Assembly (NCBI RefSeq): GCF_014303735.1
Contig: NZ_CP060296.1
Span: forward strand, 3,369,501-3,433,500
Direction of reading: 5' to 3'
DNA length: 64,000 bases
DNA from: Variovorax sp. PAMC28562
GTDB taxonomy: Bacteria > Pseudomonadota > Gammaproteobacteria > Burkholderiales > Burkholderiaceae_C
Shown here: positions 50,105-58,295 of the stretch, one piece after another
How positions within the stretch are numbered: position 1 is the stretch's first letter
Layout: every line of letters begins with the position of its first letter
Made by a program: the position numbers and the translations under genes
Notes under the pieces: generated by a model
The model's database searches: none
Seen by the model: only the letters and a program-made list of their open reading frames with translations
Told to the model about the DNA's origin: nothing

Positions 50105-51041
50105 AGCGCACCCGCGGGTCGACCAGCGTGTAGGCCAGGTCGACACAGACATTGACGAGCACGAAGGCGAAGCCCAGCAACAGCATCGTTCCCTGGATCA
50201 GTGGGTAGTCGCGCGCCATGATCCCTTGCACCACCAACCGCCCGATACCGGGAAGCGCGAACACCTGCTCGATGACGACAGAACCACCGATGAGCAGCGA
50301 CAGGATGATGCCGCTCACCGTGACCACCGACATCAGGGAGTTCCGAAAGGCATGTTTGCCGATCGTCACCCACTCGTTCAGACCCTTGGCGCGCGCGGTG
50401 CGGATGTAGTCCTGGTCGAGCACGTCGAGCATGCTGGAGCGCGTCATGCGTGCAAGGTAGCCGATCTGGAACAGCGCGAGGATGGCCGCCGGTTGCACCA
50501 TCGATCGCAGCCACGGGCCGAAGCCTTGCGACAACGGCGCGTAGCCCGAGGAGGGCAACCAGCGCAACTCCACCGAAAAGACGATGACCGAGATGATCGC
50601 GATCCAGAAGCTGGGGATCGACACGCCGATGAGCGCGACGCCCATCACGGCCGAATCGATCCAGGTGTTGCGGTAGTAGGCCGCGATGATGCCGAGCGCG
50701 ATGCCGACCGGCACCGTGATGGCAAAGGCCAGCAGCGCGAGCGACAACGTCACAGGCAGCCGGGCGATCACCGCGCTGAACACGCCCTGGTTCAGCATCA
50801 GCGACTGCCCGAAATCGCCGCGTGCCAGATTGCCCAGCCAGGCGATGAGCTGCTCCCAGATCGGACGATCGAGTCCGAGCTGATGACGCAGCTTGTCGAT
50901 GGCTTCGGGCGATGCGTCCGGGCCGGCCATGACCACCGCTGGGTCGCCCGGCAGCATGTGCATCAAGACGAACGCGAGTATCGCGACCAGGAGGATGACC
51001 GGAATCGCCTGCAGCAGCCGGAAGATGACGTTGCGCGCCAC
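50097..51041 (-). CDS. Dipeptide-type ABC transporter permease (DppB-like)
   Basis: A 314-residue permease: [22 protein letters not shown] start, [13 protein letters not shown], and the EAA loop [25 protein letters not shown]. The start is a GTG two bases after the binding-protein stop, so translation is coupled. It forms the channel with the DppC-like subunit. Confidence 0.93.
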   Translation of the reverse strand: MARNVIFRLLQAIPVILLVAILAFVLMHMLPGDPAVVMAGPDASPEAIDKLRHQLGLDRPIWEQLIAWLGNLARGDFGQSLMLNQGVFSAVIARLPVTLSLALLAFAITVPVGIALGIIAAYYRNTWIDSAVMGVALIGVSIPSFWIAIISVIVFSVELRWLPSSGYAPLSQGFGPWLRSMVQPAAILALFQIGYLARMTRSSMLDVLDQDYIRTARAKGLNEWVTIGKHAFRNSLMSVVTVSGIILSLLIGGSVVIEQVFALPGIGRLVVQGIMARDYPLIQGTMLLLGFAFVLVNVCVDLAYTLVDPRVRYD

Positions 51042-51043
51042 CG

Positions 51044-52600
51044 TTACTTCAGGCTGACGTTCCAGAAGCGCGGCAGATAGAAGCTCGCGAAGTTATCGAC
51101 CTTCTTCTTGTTGAAGGCGTTGATCGTGCCCATGTCGACGATCTTGATCATGTAGGCCTGTTCGAGCACCTGCTTCTCGATGACGTCCCAGGCTTCCTTG
51201 CGTTTGCCAGCGTCCAGCGAGGTGTAGAACTTTTCGTAAGCGGCATCGAGGACAGCGTCGTTCTTCACCTGCGGGAAGGTGTAGAACATCGTGCGCCACT
51301 GCTGCGGGCCGAGCAGTGGGTTCGAGCAGAAGCTGGTGGTCGACACGTTCCATGTCCCGGTGCCGCGCTGCATGTTGCTGGCGTTGGTGGTCCAGTCGAC
51401 CACGTCGACATTGACGTTCATGCCGGCCGCCTTCATCAACTCCGAGAGCACGAGGATCGAGGTGCGGAAGTTGGGGTAGTTCGACGTCGTTTGCAGCGTG
51501 ATCGGCTCGTTCTTGTAGCCGGCTTCGGCCAGCAGCTTCTTGGCTTTGTCCGGGCTTTTCTGGTCGTAGTAGACCTTCATCTTGTCGCCCTGGTAGTACG
51601 GGCTGAACGGGTACACCAGCGAGTGGTTCATCTTGGCGATCTGGCCGGTCGCGGTCGAGATTTCTTCGACATCGACCACCGCGTTGATGGCCTGGCGGAT
51701 CTTCGGATTGGCCGTCGGCCCTTGCGAGCTGTTGACGATGAAGACCTGCATGCAATACGGGAACACCGTCTGCGTCTGGATGTCCGGGTCGCTGGCAAAA
51801 CGCTTGGCGAGTTCGGGCGGAATACTGGCCGCGACGTCGACATCGCCTGCCTGCAGGGCGGCGACGCGGGCGTTGGCTTCTGGGATGAATCGGTAGCGCA
51901 CCGAGTCCACGTATGCAATGCGCCGGCCGGCATAGCCGTCGAGACCCTTGTAGCTTTCGTTGGGGGTGTAGCCGTCGAAGCGTTCGAGTACCAGGTGGCT
52001 GTCCTTGGTCCACTCGCCCAACTTGAACGGGCCGCTGCCGATCACGTCGGCACCCCGCGCCGGCTTGTCTTTTTGCGAGGCCGGCAAGATGACGAACGGA
52101 TACACCGGGCTCTTCAGGATGTCGACGAAGACCGAGTTGGTCTTGTTGAGTTTGACGATGAACGTTTCGGCGTCGGGCGCTGTCGCGCTGGCCACGTCGC
52201 TGAAGATCACCGCGTTGGGGCTGATCTTGCGATAGCGCTCGAAAGACGCGAGCACGTCGGCAGAGGTCAGGACGCTGCCGTCATGAAACTTCACGCCCTT
52301 GCGGATCTTGAAGGTGAAGGTCTTGGCGTCGTCTGCAATGGTGTAGCTCGACGCGATCATCGGTCGCGTCTCGTAGTTTTCGCCCACGGTGATGAGCGCG
52401 TCGTACAGGTGATGGATCACCTCCAGCTCGACCGCGCTGCTCGATACGTAAGGGTCCAGCGTGCCCGGCCCCGACACATAGGCATAGCGCAATTGGCCAC
52501 CCTTTTTCTGTGCGAAGACCGGCATGTTCGCCGCAGCTGCAAAGAGTGCGGCAATGGCCGCGGCAGTCACCAACTTCTTGAAGATCGTGCGAACGGACAT
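51044..52600 (-). CDS. ABC transporter substrate-binding protein, family 5 (DppA/OppA-like)
   Basis: A 518-residue periplasmic binding protein. A signal peptide (KKLVTAAAIAALFAAAANMPVFAQ) precedes the family 5 fold, with TLDPYVSSSAVELEVIHHLYDALI, FTFKIRKGVKFHDGSVLTSADV and GSGPFKLGEW. It is the first gene of the importer operon; an AT-rich palindrome lies 31 bp upstream. Family 5 proteins bind peptides, but also opines, nickel complexes and other amides, so the ligand is not fixed by family. Confidence 0.93.
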   Translation of the reverse strand: MSVRTIFKKLVTAAAIAALFAAAANMPVFAQKKGGQLRYAYVSGPGTLDPYVSSSAVELEVIHHLYDALITVGENYETRPMIASSYTIADDAKTFTFKIRKGVKFHDGSVLTSADVLASFERYRKISPNAVIFSDVASATAPDAETFIVKLNKTNSVFVDILKSPVYPFVILPASQKDKPARGADVIGSGPFKLGEWTKDSHLVLERFDGYTPNESYKGLDGYAGRRIAYVDSVRYRFIPEANARVAALQAGDVDVAASIPPELAKRFASDPDIQTQTVFPYCMQVFIVNSSQGPTANPKIRQAINAVVDVEEISTATGQIAKMNHSLVYPFSPYYQGDKMKVYYDQKSPDKAKKLLAEAGYKNEPITLQTTSNYPNFRTSILVLSELMKAAGMNVNVDVVDWTTNASNMQRGTGTWNVSTTSFCSNPLLGPQQWRTMFYTFPQVKNDAVLDAAYEKFYTSLDAGKRKEAWDVIEKQVLEQAYMIKIVDMGTINAFNKKKVDNFASFYLPRFWNVSLK

Positions 52601-52630
52601 GCATGCTCCTTAGGTGAAGAGAGAATCAAT

Positions 52631-52644
52631 TTATATGATATATC
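52631..52644. promoter_or_regulatory. AT-rich palindrome, site B (before the importer operon)
   Basis: TTATATGATATATC with the 5+1+5 core TATAT-G-ATATA. It begins 31 bp upstream of the binding-protein ATG and is identical over 14 bases to site C. Confidence 0.7.
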
Positions 52645-52684
52645 GCCAAAGCGCCATCACTTGCAAGCGACGTTCCAACGCAGT

Positions 52685-54427
52685 TCAGGTTTTGTCGGTG
52701 AAGCGCTTCAGCACGTTGCGGGTGATCTTGCTCGTGAAGAACTCGTTGCGCTTCAATCCCATGATCCATTCGCAGGTGCCCGCGGTGACGACTTCACCCT
52801 TGCCACGCGGCATGTGTACCAGCATCCCAGAACCGTATCGGGCCTTGGCCAGCGACTCTTCGGATTGATCGCCATAGAGCGACATCGACGCGCCCCGCAT
52901 GTCGCTTTCGCCGAGGTAATAGCGGTAGCCTTCCTCGGCGAACATCGACTCGACCTTCAGTGCGGGCGACATTGCCAGGATGGAGACGCTCGCCGGTGCG
53001 CCGTCTTCGCCGGTCGGGTAGGGCAGGCCGTAGCGAAAGGTGTAGTCGAGCCCATCGACCTCGTACGAAAAGATGTTGGCAGACGCACCGAAGATGTCGC
53101 CGTAACCCAGTTGCGTGCCTTCGAAAACCCAGTGGTCTTCCCGGTACACGGTAAAACCCTTGGAGCCGCGCGGCGCGAAGCCGCCCCACGATGCGTAGAT
53201 GCCTTGCAAGCCGTTGACACCGACCGTCGTCGCGCCCGGCCAGTTCACCACCTTGCTCTCCCATGCGCAGGTCAACAGGTGTTGCTTGTCGGTGCCATAC
53301 ACAGGGTCTTCGGCGTAGCGGGCCTTGTAGCAAACCTGGCGCGTGCCGTTGTCTTCGAGCCGAACCTGCCACATGAAATTGCCGCCGAAGCGCGCGAGCG
53401 AGCCTCCTTCGTCGACGAAGCGGTCGATGCGCGTGCGCATGTCATGCGTCCAGTATTCGTCGTGACCGACGATGACCACCGCCTTGTAGCGGTCCAGGAT
53501 CTCGGGCCGGTAGTGCAGGTCGGTCTGCGTGATCATGTCGAAGGCGATGCCTTCGCGCTCGGCCCAGGTCACGAAGTGGCGGTCGTACTGCGCCCATCCG
53601 GACGCTGCGAAGAAGTATCCGTAGCCGTAGCTCCAGGCCCAGTCTTTCGGGTGATAGCGTGGGGCAGTCAGCGGGTCGGGAACCGGCTCGGCGCAGATGC
53701 GCGGTGCGCCTTCGGGCAACCACACCATGCCGCGCGTCCAGGGGCGCAGCAGGCTCAGTTCCGGCGACGCCGAGTTCTGGTCGGCGCCATCGACACCGAT
53801 GTAGCTGCTGGCGCCGCCCCAGTCGTTGTAGGCCATCCATGTCGACGTCGGCAAGATCATCAGCAACTTGGCGGTCTGCGTTTTTTCGGTCGGGCGCACG
53901 ACGAAGAAATGATGCTGCACGTAGCGTCCGCCGTCTGGCCGGATGCAGGTCGAGATGATCTTGTAGAAGCCGGAGCGGGCGTCCGCTGGAATGGTCCAGC
54001 GCAGGCTTTCGGGCCATTGGCATCCGGCCTTGTAGGCGTCTTTAGGGGCGGCATGGAACACGCCGGGCAAGTCGTCCTGCTTGAAGACGGTTTGCGGTTC
54101 CAGGCCATCGAGCACCACTTCGAGCATCCAGACCGGTGCATAGGTGCTGCTGTGGAACGTGACTGTGTCGCCCGGATCGTACGAAATCGCATCGGTGTAC
54201 GTGTGCACCTCGGGCCACGCCGGATCTTCGCGCGGGCCGTCGTACCAGCGCCGATCGGACCACCCGCTGTCCGCGTACATCGGACCGATGCTCGGCTGCC
54301 CCATGTTGATGGCACGGATGCTGCGACGGTCTCCGTCTGCGCGTTGACCGAAGGAGTTGACTCGCTTCGGTGGAGTGGAAGAGTCAGGCGTTGGGGCTGC
54401 CGGGTCGGGTGCGTCGCTCAAGGTCAT
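52685..54427 (-). CDS. N,N-dimethylformamidase large-subunit-like protein
   Basis: A 580-residue protein resembling the large subunit of N,N-dimethylformamidase, an iron amidohydrolase. It has a beta-rich N-terminal part (residues about 60-180), a catalytic-type domain with YNDWGGASSYIG (Tyr200), FDMITQTDLHYRPEILDRYKAVV, GHDEYWT (Tyr325) and GGSLARFGGNFMWQVR. The Paracoccus enzyme is longer (about 760 residues) and needs a small subunit; none is encoded nearby. No signal peptide is seen. It is expected to hydrolyse an amide in the cytoplasm, but the substrate is unknown and I cannot place the iron ligands. Confidence 0.75.
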   Translation of the reverse strand: MTLSDAPDPAAPTPDSSTPPKRVNSFGQRADGDRRSIRAINMGQPSIGPMYADSGWSDRRWYDGPREDPAWPEVHTYTDAISYDPGDTVTFHSSTYAPVWMLEVVLDGLEPQTVFKQDDLPGVFHAAPKDAYKAGCQWPESLRWTIPADARSGFYKIISTCIRPDGGRYVQHHFFVVRPTEKTQTAKLLMILPTSTWMAYNDWGGASSYIGVDGADQNSASPELSLLRPWTRGMVWLPEGAPRICAEPVPDPLTAPRYHPKDWAWSYGYGYFFAASGWAQYDRHFVTWAEREGIAFDMITQTDLHYRPEILDRYKAVVIVGHDEYWTHDMRTRIDRFVDEGGSLARFGGNFMWQVRLEDNGTRQVCYKARYAEDPVYGTDKQHLLTCAWESKVVNWPGATTVGVNGLQGIYASWGGFAPRGSKGFTVYREDHWVFEGTQLGYGDIFGASANIFSYEVDGLDYTFRYGLPYPTGEDGAPASVSILAMSPALKVESMFAEEGYRYYLGESDMRGASMSLYGDQSEESLAKARYGSGMLVHMPRGKGEVVTAGTCEWIMGLKRNEFFTSKITRNVLKRFTDKT

Positions 54428-54451
54428 GCTCCTGAAGAGATAGCCCGCAGG

Positions 54452-54465
54452 TTATATGATATATC
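54452..54465. promoter_or_regulatory. AT-rich palindrome, site C (before the dimethylformamidase-like gene)
   Basis: TTATATGATATATC, the same 14 bases as site B. It begins 25 bp upstream of the ATG at 54427. Confidence 0.7.
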
Positions 54466-54500
54466 CGGTGGAGCGCAAGAGGTTTGAGCCGGAGCTTTGT

Positions 54501-56789
54501 TCAGTCTGCCGGAACCATCGCGGTGCGGGTCGAGGCTGCTGCGATCACATCCCAGTCGTAGTGCATCGGCACCATCTTGCATTGCGACCAAGCCGCGTGC
54601 TGGTCGGCGTAGTGCGGACTTTCGGGTTGACCTGAGACGCCGCCAAAAACGATCCACTTCGAGTTTTCCCAAGCGCCAACGTCGAACACATAGCGTGCGA
54701 CCGCCCCGTAAAGCGCCTTCAAACCTCCTGTCGACAGGCTGCCGTTGGCCATCACCGTGTCGTTGTCGCCGCCGACTTGCGCGCCGGGCGGATTCAGCTG
54801 CGCAGCGGCCTCCGGGAACTGCGCGGCGAGCGGATGAGACAGTGCTGCCGTGTGGTGTTCGCCCCAGGGGCGACCATCGAAAATCCGTGCTGCGCGAGCC
54901 AGCGCTTCTGCGAAAGCGTCTGACCACTGCGCGCCACCGAGCAACGAACGGTCGTCGGTGCGGAGCAGGTTCGGCAACGTCCACCAGAGCTGATTGACCG
55001 GCACAACGCCGGGAGGAACTTGGGTGAACGGATCGCTCTTGGTAGCATTCAATCCTGAGCGCTCGAGCAGCACGCCCGCCAATTCCCAACGCATCGCCGC
55101 ATAGGCCGCAGCCGCGACCGAGTCGGCCGTCATGCGTGCGTCCCAGTCGACGATCAAAGCCTGCATCCTGCCGGCCTCGGCGGGTTGTGGCGCCAAGTCG
55201 CGCAGTCGTTGTTGGAAAAGGGGCGCGGTCAGGCTGAGCACGTCGCCGTGCATCGCGGCCATTTCGTCGACTGTTGCGGTAGGCAAAGCGGCGAGTCGTG
55301 TCTCTAGCCGACGGGCGCGATAAGAGGGGTGGCAGTCCGTGCAGAAGTAGTGGCGGTCTCCCGGTTGCTCCGCAACGAAGCGGTTGTTGGCGGTGGCGAG
55401 GTAGCCGCGTGGCGGGTCGAACGTTTTGGGCATGTGGTCCCAGGGGATCTCACCTTTCCAATCGTATTCGCCAGTCCAGCCCGGCACGGGCAGCCAGCCG
55501 TTGAGGCGAGGGCGATGCGGCACCATGGCGCGCACCAGATGACCGATGCGGCCACCGACATCCGCGGCAACCAGGTTGTGATCGATCAGGCCCCAGCCGC
55601 GGGTCGCTTCGAACAGCGCATCGACCGTTTGGGCCTTGAGCATGCGTGGCAGGCAGTCGAAGGATCGGTCGGAAAGGGCGAATTGAACCGACCGCAATGC
55701 GATGGCGCTGCCATTCGTGGGGGAGCCGGCAACGATCGGCCCATGTCGGGTCTCGACGATATCGATGGTCACGGGCTCGGCGCCACGCACCGTGATTACC
55801 TCGGTGCGAACGGTGGTGCTTAGCCACTCGTCCTTGTAGCGGTAGAGCGAACCACCGTCCTTGAATTGCTCGACGAAGAGATCGTGTATGTCGGCGAAGG
55901 CGTGGGTCACGCACCAGGCCACACGGCCGTTGTGGGCAAAGTGCGGGTAGCCCGGCACGCCCGGCACGGTGAGGCCGATGACATCGAATTCATCGCAAGC
56001 CAGATGCGTTTGCACGTACATGCCAGGCATCTCGAACTGACGGTGTGGGTCGCCCGCCAGCAGCGGCCGGCCGGAGGCGGTGCGCGATGGCCCGACCACC
56101 CAGTTGTTGCTGCCGCCGCCAGTCGCATCCGATGCACCGAGCTCGGCGAGCGCCTCGATGGCCGGTGCGAGGTCTTGCAGGCTGGCGATCCAGCGCGCGG
56201 ATTCGGCGCCGGGCGGGATGCAGAGGAGGTCGCCATGGCCATTCTCATCGCCATCGTCGTAGCGCAGCTTGGCGATGTCGTCGGGGCCGATAGCGCCGAG
56301 TGCCGCCGCGCGCCACAGCTTGAACCACACCGAGCCCATCAGGAAACCGCGGTAGCGCATCACCGCGATGCTGTGCCACGGTTCCCACTGTTCAGGCGCG
56401 GCGCCAAGCAAGCCGTATTCCATCGGCAGCGGGTGACTTTCGGCGAGGTATGCGTTCACGCCTTCGGCGTAAGCATCGAGCATGGCGCGTGCATCGGAGC
56501 CGAGTGCAGCGTAGTCGGCTTGCGAGGCGCGGCTGCCGCCGAGTCGTCGCGCCAATGCATCGGCCGCCACGGCAGAAGGGCCGGCCCACTCGGCCCAGCG
56601 ACCGGCCATCTTCAGACGCGTCGCATCCATTTGCCAAAGGCGGTCTTGCGCGTGCACGTAGCCTTGCACGAAGAACGCATCGTGGCTGCTGCCGGCGCGA
56701 ATGTGCGGGATCGACCACGCGTCTCGCCAGACTTCGGCCGGTGCTGTCAAACCTTGAATTCGAAGCGTGCTGGGGGCGGCTTGTTGCAT
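54501..56789 (-). CDS. Penicillin acylase family Ntn hydrolase, apparently cytoplasmic
   Basis: A 762-residue N-terminal-nucleophile amidohydrolase. The alpha chain would be residues 1-226 (WRDAWSIPHIRAGSSHDAFFVQGYVHAQDRLWQMD). Self-cleavage before Ser227 in GGGSNNWVVGPSRTASG frees the catalytic serine of the beta chain, which continues LAGDPHRQFEMPGMYVQ. Family enzymes such as penicillin G acylase and homoserine lactone acylases are exported. Here the N-terminus is polar and has no signal peptide, so the enzyme should act inside the cell. It may remove an acyl group from an imported amide. Site D overlaps its start codon. Confidence 0.9.
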   Translation of the reverse strand: MQQAAPSTLRIQGLTAPAEVWRDAWSIPHIRAGSSHDAFFVQGYVHAQDRLWQMDATRLKMAGRWAEWAGPSAVAADALARRLGGSRASQADYAALGSDARAMLDAYAEGVNAYLAESHPLPMEYGLLGAAPEQWEPWHSIAVMRYRGFLMGSVWFKLWRAAALGAIGPDDIAKLRYDDGDENGHGDLLCIPPGAESARWIASLQDLAPAIEALAELGASDATGGGSNNWVVGPSRTASGRPLLAGDPHRQFEMPGMYVQTHLACDEFDVIGLTVPGVPGYPHFAHNGRVAWCVTHAFADIHDLFVEQFKDGGSLYRYKDEWLSTTVRTEVITVRGAEPVTIDIVETRHGPIVAGSPTNGSAIALRSVQFALSDRSFDCLPRMLKAQTVDALFEATRGWGLIDHNLVAADVGGRIGHLVRAMVPHRPRLNGWLPVPGWTGEYDWKGEIPWDHMPKTFDPPRGYLATANNRFVAEQPGDRHYFCTDCHPSYRARRLETRLAALPTATVDEMAAMHGDVLSLTAPLFQQRLRDLAPQPAEAGRMQALIVDWDARMTADSVAAAAYAAMRWELAGVLLERSGLNATKSDPFTQVPPGVVPVNQLWWTLPNLLRTDDRSLLGGAQWSDAFAEALARAARIFDGRPWGEHHTAALSHPLAAQFPEAAAQLNPPGAQVGGDNDTVMANGSLSTGGLKALYGAVARYVFDVGAWENSKWIVFGGVSGQPESPHYADQHAAWSQCKMVPMHYDWDVIAAASTRTAMVPAD

Positions 56790-56797
56790 GATATATC
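56784..56797. promoter_or_regulatory. AT-rich half palindrome, site D (acylase/gntR gap)
   Basis: TTGCATGATATATC matches sites B and C at 12 of 14 positions. It covers the acylase start codon and lies 34 bp before the gntR ATG, in the 42-bp divergent gap, so it could serve autoregulation. Confidence 0.55.
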
Positions 56798-56831
56798 CCT
56801 GTCAAATACTCAAAAAAACGGAACGCCTGCC

Positions 56832-57623
56832 ATGGGAAGAGCTTCTGCCGGACTCGCGTCGCCACAGCCTCACGTCCGCTCGATCGGACGTGAAAGCCTC
56901 ACGACCCAGGTCTACGACGAACTCCGCGCCGGCCTGATGGAAGGCCGGTTCTGGCCCGGCTATCGCTTCAAGATTCGTGACCTCGCGGTCGCGATGAACG
57001 TGTCTGAAACACCATGCCGCGAGGCCTTGATGCAACTGGTGCGAGAGCGCGTGCTCGATATGGACGCGGGTCGATCGATCTGCGCCGCACCGCTCACATT
57101 GGCGCAATACCTCGAGCTGCGTTCGATCCGCCTCAAGCTCGAAGGCATGGCCGGCGAAGCCGCGGCGCGCAACATCACGCCCGCACAACTGCGTGAAATC
57201 CAGGACCTGCATAAAGCGTTGATCAAGGCGCAGGACGACCACGACTGGCCCGCTGCCGTGCGCGTGAACTGGCAGTTTCATCACGCGGTCTATGCGGCCG
57301 CGGCAATGCCTGAACTGCTCGCGTTGATCGAAGGCATCTGGCTGCGCAACGGCCCGATGCTCAACCTGCAGTACCCGGACGCTGCTCCCACTTACGACGG
57401 CGAGCATCAACATCTGGCCATCATCGACGGGCTCAAGAAGCGCGACCCGGCCAAGGTGCGCGCGGCCATCAAAGCCGACACGATCGAAGGCGGGAGAAAG
57501 TTCGTCGCGCTGCTCGAACGCATCGATCGCGGTGAAGCGCCGTATCCGCAGAACCAGGCCGAGCAGGCATTGCCGACACGGGCGAGCAGCGCTACACGCA
57601 AGGTGGCGGTGGCGAAGCGCTGA
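56832..57623 (+). CDS. GntR-family regulator (FCD domain) of the amide cluster
   Basis: A 263-residue GntR/FadR-type regulator. The winged helix (about 20-85) has TTQVYDELRAGLMEGRFWPGYRFKIRDLAVAMNVSETPCREALMQLVRERVL. The FCD domain (about 90-240) has NWQFHHAVYAAAAMPELLALIEGIW and GEHQHLAIIDGLKKRD, with His residues that usually bind a metal. It is the only regulator within the 44.6-59.7 kb catabolic block and is divergent from the acylase gene. It is the best candidate to bind the repeated TATATGATATA sites. Confidence 0.9.
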   Translation: MGRASAGLASPQPHVRSIGRESLTTQVYDELRAGLMEGRFWPGYRFKIRDLAVAMNVSETPCREALMQLVRERVLDMDAGRSICAAPLTLAQYLELRSIRLKLEGMAGEAAARNITPAQLREIQDLHKALIKAQDDHDWPAAVRVNWQFHHAVYAAAAMPELLALIEGIWLRNGPMLNLQYPDAAPTYDGEHQHLAIIDGLKKRDPAKVRAAIKADTIEGGRKFVALLERIDRGEAPYPQNQAEQALPTRASSATRKVAVAKR

Positions 57624-57653
57624 AACCAGAGCGGCGCACATTGCGGGCACCTG

Positions 57654-58295
57654 TCAGCCGGCCATCCGCGCGCGCCCATAGACCTTGTAGCGCTCATGCA
57701 CCTCCTGCATTTCCGCGTCGCTCAACAGCGTGGGCGCGCCGAGTTGCAGCGTCATCCAGTAGTGGCGCGCGAGTGTCTCCAGCTTGATGGCGGTGGTGAC
57801 AGCGGCAGGGAGGTTCGCTGCGCGGCTGAGCATGCCGTGGTTCGATAGCAAGCAGGCGGTGCGACCTTCGAGCGCCACGACTGCATTGCTTGCGAGCGCG
57901 GCCGACCCGAAGGTGGCGTAAGGCGCGCATCGAATGCTGTTGCCGCCGTAACCCGCGACCATGTAATGAAAGGCAGGGATGTCCATGCGTTGGCAGGCGA
58001 GTGCGACGCAGGCGTCCGAGTGCGTGTGAACGACAGCGTGCGTCTCCGGGAAGTGCCGGTAGATCTCGGCATGCATCTGCCATTCGCTCGACGGCACGCC
58101 AGCGCTTCGCTCGCGGCCATCGAGGCCAAGCTCGACAAGACTCGCAGTGTCGATGCGCGCTGCGTCGATGCCTGTTGGTGAAATCAACAAGCCGTCGCTG
58201 CCGCGGCGCACGCTGACGTTGCCGCTGCTGCCACGGTTGAGGCCTTCTCGGTCGAGTCGAAGATAGGCTTCGACAATTTGCTCGCGGTCGGTCAT
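57654..58295 (-). CDS. otnC: Class II aldolase/decarboxylase (OtnC- or FucA-like)
   Basis: A 213-residue zinc-dependent class II aldolase. It has GLNRGSSGNVSVRRG, the phosphate loop and general acid in SSEWQMHAEIYR, zinc ligands in VVHTHSDAC, then FHYMVAGYGGNSIRCAPYATFGS and LLSNHGML. Sequence recalls L-fuculose-1-phosphate aldolase. Next to an OtnK kinase such proteins are 3-oxo-tetronate 4-phosphate decarboxylases yielding dihydroxyacetone phosphate. ATG 58295 overlaps the kinase stop by 4 bases, so the two are coupled. Confidence 0.8.
   Translation of the reverse strand: MTDREQIVEAYLRLDREGLNRGSSGNVSVRRGSDGLLISPTGIDAARIDTASLVELGLDGRERSAGVPSSEWQMHAEIYRHFPETHAVVHTHSDACVALACQRMDIPAFHYMVAGYGGNSIRCAPYATFGSAALASNAVVALEGRTACLLSNHGMLSRAANLPAAVTTAIKLETLARHYWMTLQLGAPTLLSDAEMQEVHERYKVYGRARMAG

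Noticed and set aside
51491..54487. A 998-codon open frame on the plus strand
   Set aside because: It lies opposite two clear minus-strand genes (the family 5 binding protein and the dimethylformamidase-like gene) and encodes Val/Arg/His/Asp-rich sequence without any domain. It is a GC-driven shadow.
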